DNA of 64,000 bases, taken from Luzula sylvatica (Eukaryota; Streptophyta; Magnoliopsida; Poales; Juncaceae). Of this stretch, positions 51,201 to 61,020 are shown in pieces. The position numbers and the translations under genes were made by a program. Position 1 is the first letter of the stretch. Every line of letters starts with the position of its first letter. The stretch spans positions 744,001-808,000 of the forward strand of contig CAMPEJ010000002.1 of assembly GCA_946800325.1 (NCBI GenBank), given 5' to 3'. The notes under the pieces are model-generated. The model worked only from the letters and a program-made list of their open reading frames with translations, did no database searches and was not told the origin of the DNA.

Positions 51201-54200
51201 GAAATGTTATGTGGTAAAAGATACGATTCAAATGATCTCAAAATACGTTATTTGAACTCCCCAAAGCATAAACAGATTGTTTTGAATTGAAAAACAAACT
51301 TTCTTAGTGTTTGTAAATTTTGGTGAAATGTTATGTAGTAAAAGATACGATTCGAATGATCTCAAAATACGTTATTTGAACTCCCCAAAGCATAAACAGA
51401 TTGTTTTGAATCGAAAAACAAACTGTCTTAGTGTTTGTAAATTTTGGTGAAATGTTATCTGGAAAAAGATACGATTCAAATTATCTCAAAATACGTTATT
51501 TGAACTCCCCAAAGCATAAACAAATTGTTTTGAATCGAAAAACAAATTTTCTTAGTGTTTGTGAATTTCGGTGAAATGTTATGTGGTAAAAGATACGATT
51601 CGAATGATCTCAAAATACGTTATTTGAACTCCCCAAAGCATAAACAGATTGTTTTGAATAGAAAAACAAACTTTCTTAGTTATTGTAAATTTTGGTGAAA
51701 TGTTATGTGGTAAAAGATACAATTCAAATGATCTCAAAATACGTTATTTGAACTCCCCAAAGCATAAACAGATTGTTTTGAATCGAAAAACAAACTTTCT
51801 TAGTGTTTGTAAATTTTGGTGAAATGTTATGTGGTAAAAGAAACGATTCTAATGATCTCAAAATACGTTATTTGAACTCCCCAAAGCATACACAAATTGT
51901 TTTGAATCGAAAAACAAACTTTCTTAGTGTTTGTAAATTTTGGTAAAATGTTATGTGGTAAAAGATACGATTCAAATGATCTCAAAATACGTTATTTGAA
52001 CTCCCCAAAGCATAAACAGATTGTTTTGAATCGAAAAACAAACTTTCTTAGTGTTGGTAAATTTTGGTGAAATGTTATGTGGTAAAAGATACGATTCAAA
52101 TGATCTCAAAATACGTTATTTGAACTCCCCAAAGCATAAACAGATTGTTTTGAATCGAAAAACAAACTTTCTTAGTGTTTAAAATTTTGGTGAAATGTTA
52201 TGTAGTAAAAGATACGATTCAAATGATCTCAAAATACGTTATTTGAACTCCCCAAAGCATAAACAGATTGTTTTGAATCGAAAAACAAACTTTCTTAGTG
52301 TTTGTAAATTTTGGTGAAATGCTATGTGGTAAAAGATACGATTCGAATTATCTAAAAATATGTTATTTGAACTCCCCAAAGCATAAACAAATTGTTTTGA
52401 ATCGAAAAACAAACTTTCTTAGTGTTTGTAAATTTTGGTGAAATTTTATGTAGTAAAAGATACGATTCAAATGATCTCAAAATACATTATTTGAACTCCC
52501 CAAAGCATAAACAGATTGTTTTGAATCGAAAATCAAACTTTCTCAGTGTTTGTAAATTTTGGTGAAATGTTATGTGGTAAAAGATACGATTCAAATGATC
52601 TCAAAATACGTTATTTGAACTCCCCAAAGCATAAACAGATTGTTTTGAATTGAAAAACAAACTTTCTTAGTGTTTGTAAATTTTGGTGAAATGTTATGTA
52701 GTAAAAGATACGATTCGAATGATCTCAAAATACGTTATTTGAACTCCCCAAAGCATAAACAGATTGTTTTGAATCGAAAAACAAACTGTCTTAGTGTTTG
52801 TAAATTTTGGTGAAATGTTATCTGGAAAAAGATACGATTCAAATTATCTCAAAATACGTTATTTGAACTCCCCAAAGCATAAACAAATTGTTTTGAATCG
52901 AAAAACAAATTTTCTTAGTGTTTGTGAATTTCGGTGAAATGTTATGTGGTAAAAGATACGATTCGAATGATCTCAAAATACGTTATTTGAACTCCCCAAA
53001 GCATAAACAGATTGTTTTGAATAGAAAAACAAACTTTCTTAGTTATTGTAAATTTTGGTGAAATGTTATGTGGTAAAAGATACAATTCAAATGATCTCAA
53101 AATACGTTATTTGAACTCCCCAAAGCATAAACAGATTGTTTTGAATCGAAAAACAAACTTTCTTAGTGTTTGTAAATTTTGGTGAAATGTTATGTGGTAA
53201 AAGAAACGATTCTAATGATCTCAAAATACGTTATTTGAACTCCCCAAAGCATACACAAATTGTTTTGAATCGAAAAACAAACTTTCTTAGTGTTTGTAAA
53301 TTTTGGTAAAATGTTATGTGGTAAAAGATACGATTCAAATGATCTCAAAATACGTTATTTGAACTCCCCAAAGCATAAACAGATTGTTTTGAATCGAAAA
53401 ACAAACTTTCTTAGTGTTGGTAAATTTTGGTGAAATGTTATGTGGTAAAAGATACGATTCAAATGATCTCAAAATACGTTATTTGAACTCCCCAAAGCAT
53501 AAACAGATTGTTTTGAATCGAAAAACAAACTTTCTTAGTGTTTAAAATTTTGGTGAAATGTTATGTAGTAAAAGATACGATTCAAATGATCTCAAAATAC
53601 GTTATTTGAACTCCCCAAAGCATAAACAGATTGTTTTGAATCGAAAAACAAACTTTCTTAGTGTTTGTAAATTTTGGTGAAATGCTATGTGGTAAAAGAT
53701 ACGATTCGAATTATCTAAAAATATGTTATTTGAACTCCCCAAAGCATAAACAAATTGTTTTGAATCGAAAAACAAACTTTCTTAGTGTTTGTAAATTTTG
53801 GTGAAATTTTATGTAGTAAAAGATACGATTCAAATGATCTCAAAATACATTATTTGAACTCCCCAAAGCATAAACAGATTGTTTTGAATCGAAAATCAAA
53901 CTTTCTCAGTGTTTGTAAATTTTGGTGAAATGTTATGTGGTAAAAGATACGATTCAAATGATCTCAAAATACGTTATTTGAACTCCCCAAAGCATAAACA
54001 GATTGTTTTGAATTGAAAAACAAACTTTCTTAGTGTTTGTAAATTTTGGTGAAATGTTATGTAGTAAAAGATACGATTCGAATGATCTCAAAATACGTTA
54101 TTTGAACTCCCCAAAGCATAAACAGATTGTTTTGAATCGAAAAACAAACTGTCTTAGTGTTTGTAAATTTTGGTGAAATGTTATCTGGAAAAAGATACGA

Positions 54201-54300
54201 TTCAAATTATCTCAAAATACGTTATTTGAACTCCCCAAAGCATAAACAAATTGTTTTGAATCGAAAAACAAATTTTCTTAGTGTTTGTGAATTTCGGTGA
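48200..54300. repeat. 11-mer higher-order repeat, 1,363 bp
   Basis: The GTGAATTTCGG variant marks one monomer per unit, with ATTTCGG at 48831, 50194, 51565, 52928 and 54291. Three intervals are 1,363 bp (11 x 124 minus one 123-bp unit) and one is 1,371. Type order after the marker: TTAGTTATTG with ACAATTC; AGAAACGATTC; GGTAAAATG; GTGTTGGTAA; TTTAAAATTTT; GAATTATC/TATG; TTTTATGTAG with TACATTATT; TTTCTCAGTG; GAATTG then GTAGT; ACTGTC with TATCTGG; GTGAATTTCGG. The last two units share private variants (GCTATGTGG at 52321 and 53684, CATACAC at 51887 and 53250), so they are the youngest pair. The 50,194-51,565 unit is chimeric and holds a 132-bp monomer. Confidence 0.92.
50644..50775 (+). repeat. 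132-bp rearranged monomer (copy 4), inside the 11-mer domain
   Basis: It has the same +8 structure, but the upstream neighbours (TTTAAAATTTT, AAAGGATAAAC, CGTAAAAG, ACTGTCTTAGTGTATG, TATATGG) differ from copies 1-3 and replace the usual first half of an 11-mer unit. The adjusted unit length, 1,371, is exactly 1,363 plus 8. A block carrying this monomer therefore replaced an equal number of monomers. Confidence 0.92.
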
Positions 54301-54600
54301 AATGTTATGTGGTAAAAGATACGATTCGAATGATCTCAAAATACGTTATTTGAACTCCCCAAAGCATAAACAGATTGTTTTGAATCGAAAAACAAACTGT
54401 CTTAGTGTTTGTAAATTTTGGTGAAATGTTATCTGGAAAAAGATACGATTCAAATTATCTCAAAATACGTTATTTGAACTCCCCAAAGCATAAACAAATT
54501 GTTTTGAATCGAAAAACAAATTTTCTTAGTGTTTGTGAATTTCGGTGAAATGTTATGTGGTAAAAGATACGATTCGAATGATCTCAAAATACGTTATTTG
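54100..54600. repeat. Dimer tandem duplication, 248-bp offset
   Basis: The last two monomers of the 11-mer (ACTGTC with TATCTGG, then GTGAATTTCGG) are present twice in succession, with ATTTCGG at 54291 and 54539. The following block (TTTAAAATTTT, AAAGGATAAAC, CGTAAAAG, GTGTATG, TATATGG) repeats the block at 50.3-50.6 kb, so the higher-order repeat breaks here. Confidence 0.85.
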
Positions 54601-55236
54601 AACTCCCCAAAGCATAAACAGATTGTTTTGAATCGAAAAACAAACTTTCTTAGTGTTTAAAATTTTGGTGAAATGTTATGTAGTAAAAGATACGATTCAA
54701 ATGATCTCAAAATACGTTATTTGAACTCCCCAAAGGATAAACAGATTGTTTTGAATCGAAAAACAAACTTTCTTAGTGTTTGTAAATTTTGGTGAAATGT
54801 TATGTCGTAAAAGATACGATTCAAATGATCTCAAAATACGTTATTTGAACTCCCCAAAGCATAAACAGATTGTTTTGAATCGAAAAACAAACTGTCTTAG
54901 TGTATGTAAATTTTGGTGAAAAGTTATATGGAAAAAGATACGATTCAAATGATCTCAAAATACGTTATTTGAACTCCCCAAAGCATAAACAAATTGTTTT
55001 GAATCGAAAAACAAACTTTCTTAGTGTTTGTAAATTTTGGTGAAATGTTATGTGGTAAAAGATACGATTCAAATGATCTCAAAATACGTTATTTGAACTC
55101 CCCAAAGCATAAACAGATTGTTTTGAATCGAAAAACAAACTTTCGTAGTGTTTGTAAATTTTGGTGAAATGTTATGTGGTACAAGATATGATTCAAATGA
55201 TCTCAAAATACGTTATTTGAACTCCCCAAAGCATAA

Positions 55237-55368
55237 ACAAATTGTTTTGAATCGAAAAACAAACTTTCTTAGTGTTTGTAAATTTTGGTAAAATGTTATG
55301 TGGTAAAAGATACGATTCAAATGATCTCAAAATACGATTCAAATGATTCAAATGATCCCACAGCATAA
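55237..55368 (+). repeat. 132-bp rearranged monomer (copy 5)
   Basis: This is the fifth and last copy I see of the +8 structure, here in a GGTAAAATG monomer preceded by a GTACAAGATATG monomer. Copies 4 and 5 share the same downstream neighbours (GTAGT, then GATTCGAATTATC with TATG), so they are related by block copying. Confidence 0.92.
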
Positions 55369-55659
55369 ACAGATTGTTTTGAATCGAAAAACAAACTTTC
55401 TTAGTGTTTGTAAATTTTGGTGAAATGTTATGTAGTAAAAGATACGATTCAAATGATCTCAAAATACGTTATTTGAACTCCCCAAAGCATAAACAGATTG
55501 TTTTGAATCGAAAAACAAACTTTCTTAGTGTTTGTAAATTTTGGTGAAATGTTATGTGGTAAAAGATACGATTCGAATTATCTAAAAATATGTTATTTGA
55601 ACTCCCCAAAGCATAAACAAATTGTTTTGAATCGAAAAACAAACTTTCTTAGTGTTTGT

Positions 55660-58600
55660 AAATTTTGGTGAAATGTTATGTGGTAAAAGATACGATTCAA
55701 ATGATCTCAAAATACGTTATTTGAACTCCCCAAAGCATAAACAGATTGTTTTGAATTGAAAAACAAACTTTCTTAGTGTTTGTAAATTTTGGTGAAATGT
55801 TATGTAGTAAAAGATACGATTCGAATGATCTCAAAATACATTATTTGAACTCCCCAAAGCATAAACAGATTGTTTTGAATCGAAAAACAAACTGTCTTAG
55901 TGTTTGTAAATTTTGGTGAAATGTTACCTGGAAAAAGATACGATTCAAATTATCTCAAAATACGTTATTTGAACTCCCCAAAGCATAAACAAATTGTTTT
56001 GAATCGAAAAACAAATTTTCTTAGTGTTTGTGAATTTCGGTGAAATGTTATGTGGTAAAAGATACGATTCGAATGATCTCAAAATACGTTATTTGAACTC
56101 CCCAAAGCATAAACAGATTGTTTTGAATAGAAAAACAAACTTTCTTAGTTATTGTAAATTTTGGTGAAATGTTATGTGGTAAAAGATACAATTCAAATGA
56201 TCTCAAAATACGTTATTTGAACTCCCCAAAGCATAAACAGATTGTTTTGAATCGAAAAACAAACTTTCTTAGTGTTTGTAAATTTTGGTGAAATCTTATG
56301 TGGTAAAAGAAACGATTCTAATGATCTCAAAATACGTTATTTGAACTCCCCAGAGCATAAACAAATTGTTTTGAATCGAAAAACAAACTTTCTTAGTGTT
56401 TGTAAATTTTAGTAAAATGTTATGTGGTAAAAGATACGATTCAAATGATCTCAAAATACGTTATTTGAACTCCCCAAAGCATAAACAGATTGTTTTGAAT
56501 CGAAAAACAAACTTTCTTAGTGTTGGTAAATTTTGGTGAAATGTTATGTGGTAAAAGATACGATTCAAATGATCTCAAAATACGTTATTTGAACTCCCCA
56601 AAGCATAAACAGATTGTTTTGAATCGAAAAACAAACTTTCTTAGTGTTTGTAAATTTTGGTGAAATGTTATGTGGTAAAAGATACGATTCGAATGATCTC
56701 AAAATACGTTATTTGAACTCCCCAAAGCATAAACAGATTGTTTTGAATCGAAAAACAAACTTTCGTAGTGTTTGTAAATTTTGGTGAAATGTTATGTGGT
56801 ACAAGATATGATTCAAATGATCTCAAAATACGTTATTTGAACTCCCCAAAGCATAAACAAATTGTTTTGAATCGAAAAACAAACTTTCTTAGTGTTTGTA
56901 AATTTTGGTAAAATGTTATGTGGTAAAAGATACGATTCAAATGATCTCAAAATATGTTATTTGAACTCCCCATAGCATAAACAAATTGTTTTGAATCGAA
57001 AAACAAACTTTCTTAGTGTTTGTAAATTTTGGTGAAATGTTATGTGGTAAAAGATACGATTCAAATGATCTCAAAATACGTTATTTGAACACCCCAAAGC
57101 ATAAACAGATTGTTTTGAATCGAAAAACAAACTTTCGTAGTGTTTGTAAATTTTGGTGAAATGTTATGTGGTACAAGATACGATTCAAATGATCTCAAAA
57201 TACGTTATTTGAACTCCCCAAAGGATAAACAGATTGTTTTGAATCGAAAAACAAACTTTCTTAGTGTTTGTAAATTTTGGTGAAATGTTATGTGGTAAAA
57301 GATACGATTCGAATTATCTAAAAATATGTTATTTGAACTCCCCAAAGGATAAACAAATTGTTTTGAATCGAAAAACAAACTTTCTTAGTGTTTGTAAATT
57401 TTGGTGAAATTTTATGTAGTAAAAGATACGATTCAAATGATCTCAAAATACATTATTTGAACTCCCCAAAGCATAAACAGATTGTTTTGAATCGAAAATC
57501 AAACTTTCTCAGTGTTTGTAAATTTTGGTGAAATGTTATGTGGTAAAAGATACGATTCAAATGATCTCAAAATACGTTATTTGAACTCCCCAAAGCATAA
57601 ACAGATTGTTTTGAATTGAAAAACAAACTTTCTTAGTGTTTGTAAATTTTGGTGAAATGTTATGTAGTGAAAGATACGATTCGAATGATCTCAAAATATG
57701 TTATTTGAACTCCCCAAAGCATAAACAGATTGTTTTGAATCGAAAAACAAACTGTCTTAGTGTTTGTAAATTTTGGTGAAATGTTATCTGGAAAAAGATA
57801 CGATTCAAATTATCTCAAAATACGTTATTTGAACTCCCCAAAGCATAAACAAATTGTTTTGAATCGAAAAACAAATTTTCTTAGTGTTTGTGAATTTCGG
57901 TGAAATGTTATGTGGTAAAAGATACGATTCGAATGATCTCAAAATACGTTATTTGAACTCCCCAAAGCATAAACAGATTGTTTTGAATAGAAAAACAAAC
58001 TTTCTTAGTTATTGTAAATTTTGGTGAAATGTTATGTGGTAAAAGATACAATTCAAATGATCTCAAAATACGTTATTTGAACTCCCCAAAGCATAAACAG
58101 ATTGTTTTGAATCGAAAAACAAACTTTCTTAGTGTTTGTAAATTTTGGTGAAATGTTATGTGGTAAAAGAAACGATTCTAATGATCTCAAAATACGTTAT
58201 TTGAACTCCCCAAAGCATAAACAAATTGTTTTGAATCGAAAAACAAACTTTCTTAGTGTTTGTAAATTTTGGTAAAATGTTATGTGGTAAAAGATACGAT
58301 TCAAATGATCTCAAAATAAGTTATTTGAACTCCCCAAAGCATAAACAGATTGTTTTGAATCGAAAAACAAACTTTCTTAGTGTTGGTAAATTTTGGTGAA
58401 ATGTTATGTGGTAAAAGATACGATTCAAATGATCTCAAAATACGTTATTTGAACTCCCCAAAGCATAAACAGATTGTTTTGAATCGAAAAACAAACTTTC
58501 TTAGTGTTTGTAAATTTTGGTGAAATGTTATGTGGTAAAAGATACGATTCGAATGATCTCAAAATACGTTATTTGAACTCCCCAAAGCATAAACAGATTG

Positions 58601-61020
58601 TTTTGAATCGAAAAACAAACTTTCGTAGTGTTTGTAAATTTTGGTGAAATGTTATGTGGTACAAGATATGATTCAAATGATCTCAAAATACGTTATTTGA
58701 ACTCCCCAAAGCATAAACAAATTGTTTTGAATCGAAAAACAAACTTTCTTAGTGTTTGTAAATTTTGGTAAAATGTTATGTGGTAAAAGATACGATTCAA
58801 ATGATCTCAAAATATGTTATTTGAACTCCCCATAGCATAAACAAATTGTTTTGAATCGAAAAACAAACTTTCTTAGTGTTTGTAAATTTTGGTGAAATGT
58901 TATGTGGTAAAAGATACGATTCAAATGATCTCAAAATACGTTATTTGAACTCCCCAAAGCATAAACAGATTGTTTTGAATCGAAAAACAAACTTTCGTAG
59001 TGTTTGTAAATTTTGGTGAAATGTTATGTGGTACAAGATACGATTCAAATGATCTCAAAATACGTTATTTGAACTCCCCAAAGGATAAACAGATTGTTTT
59101 GAATCGAAAAACAAACTTTCTTAGTGTTTGTAAATTTTGGTGAAATGTTATGTGGTAAAAGATACGATTCGAATTATCTAAAAATATGTTATTTGAACTC
59201 CCCAAAGGATAAACAAATTGTTTTGAATCGAAAAACAAACTTTCTTAGTGTTTGTAAATTTTGGTGAAATTTTATGTAGTAAAAGATACGATTCAAATGA
59301 TCTCAAAATACATTATTTGAACTCCCCAAAGCATAAACAGATTGTTTTGAATCGAAAATCAAACTTTCTCAGTGTTTGTAAATTTTGGTGAAATGTTATG
59401 TGGTAAAAGATACGATTCAAATGATCTCAAAATACGTTATTTGAACTCCCCAAAGCATAAACAGATTGTTTTGAATTGAAAAACAAACTTTCTTAGTGTT
59501 TGTAAATTTTGGTGAAATGTTATGTAGTAAAAGATACGATTCGAATGATCTCAAAATACGTTATTTGAACTCCCCAAAGCATAAACAGATTGTTTTGAAT
59601 CGAAAAACAAACTGTCTTAGTGTTTGTAAATTTTGGTGAAATGTTATCTGGAAAAAGATACGATTCAAATTATCTCAAAATACGTTATTTGAACTCCCCA
59701 AAGCATAAACAAATTGTTTTGAATCGAAAAACAAATTTTCTTAGTGTTTGTGAATTTCGGTGAAATGTTATGTGGTAAAAGATACGATTCGAATGATCTC
59801 AAAATACGTTATTTGAACTCCCCAAAGCATAAACAGATTGTTTTGAATAGAAAAACAAACTTTCTTTGTTATTGTAAATTTTGGTGAAATGTTATGTGGT
59901 AAAAGATACAATTCAAATGATCTCAAAATACGTTATTTGAACTCCCCAAAGCATAAACAGATTGTTTTGAATCGAAAAACAAACTTTCTTAGTGTTTGTA
60001 AATTTTGGTGAAATGTTATGTGGTAAAAGAAACGATTCTAATGATCTCAAAATACGTTATTTGAACTCCCCAAAGCATAAACAAATTGTTTTGAATCGAA
60101 AAACAAACTTTCTTAGTGTTTGTAAATTTTGGTAAAATGTTATGTGGTAAAAGATACGATTCAAATGATCTCAAAATAAGTTATTTGAACTCCCCAAAGC
60201 ATAAACAGATTGTTTTGAATCGAAAAACAAACTTTCTTAGTGTTGGTAAATTTTGGTGAAATGTTATGTGGTAAAAGATACGATTCAAATGATCTCAAAA
60301 TACGTTATTTGAACTCCCCAAAGCATAAACAGATTGTTTTGAATCGAAAAACAAACTTTCTTAGTGTTTGTAAATTTTGGTGAAATGTTATGTGGTAAAA
60401 GATACGATTCAAATGATCTCAAAATACGTTATTTGAACTCCCCAAAGCATAAACAAATTGTTTTGAATCGAAAAACAAACTTTCGTAGTGTTTGTAAATT
60501 TTGGTGAAATGTTATGTGGTACAAGATATGATTCAAATGATCTCAAAATACGTTATTTGAACTCCCCAAAGCATAAACAAATTGTTTTGAATCGAAAAAC
60601 AAACTTTCTTAGTGTTTGTAAATTTTGGTAAAATGTTATGTGGCAAAAGATACGATTCAAATGATCTCAAAATACGTTATTTGAACTCCCCATAGCATAA
60701 ACAAATTGTTTTGAATCGAAAAACAAACTTTCTTAGTGTTCGTAAATTTTGGTGAAATGTTATGTGGTAAAAGATACGATTCAAATGATCTCAAAATACG
60801 TTATTTGAACTCCCCAAAGCATAAACAGATTGTTTTGAATCGAAAAACAAACTTTCGTAGTGTTTGTAAATTTTGGTGAAATTTTATGTGGTAAAAGATA
60901 CGATTCAAATGATCTCAAAATACGTTATTTGAACTCCCCAAAGCATAAACAGATTGTTTTGAATCGAAAAACAAACTTTCTTAGTGTTTGTAAATTTTGG
61001 TGAAATGTTATGTGGTAAAA
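55660..61020. repeat. 15-mer higher-order repeat, 1,860 bp, about 2.9 copies
   Basis: ATTTCGG recurs at 56034, 57894 and 59754, and GTGTTGGTAAA at 56521, 58381 and 60241, all exactly 1,860 bp apart (15 x 124 with no 123-bp unit). The first part of the unit matches the 11-mer order through GTGTTGGTAA. It then lacks the TTTAAAATTTT monomer and gains GATTCGAATG, TTTCGTAG/GTACAAGATATG, GGTAAAATG with CCCCATAGC, plain, and GTACAAG monomers. Copies two and three share AAAATAAGTT (about 58,315 and 60,175). The third copy decays after about 60,360 and is lost by 61,020. Confidence 0.93.
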
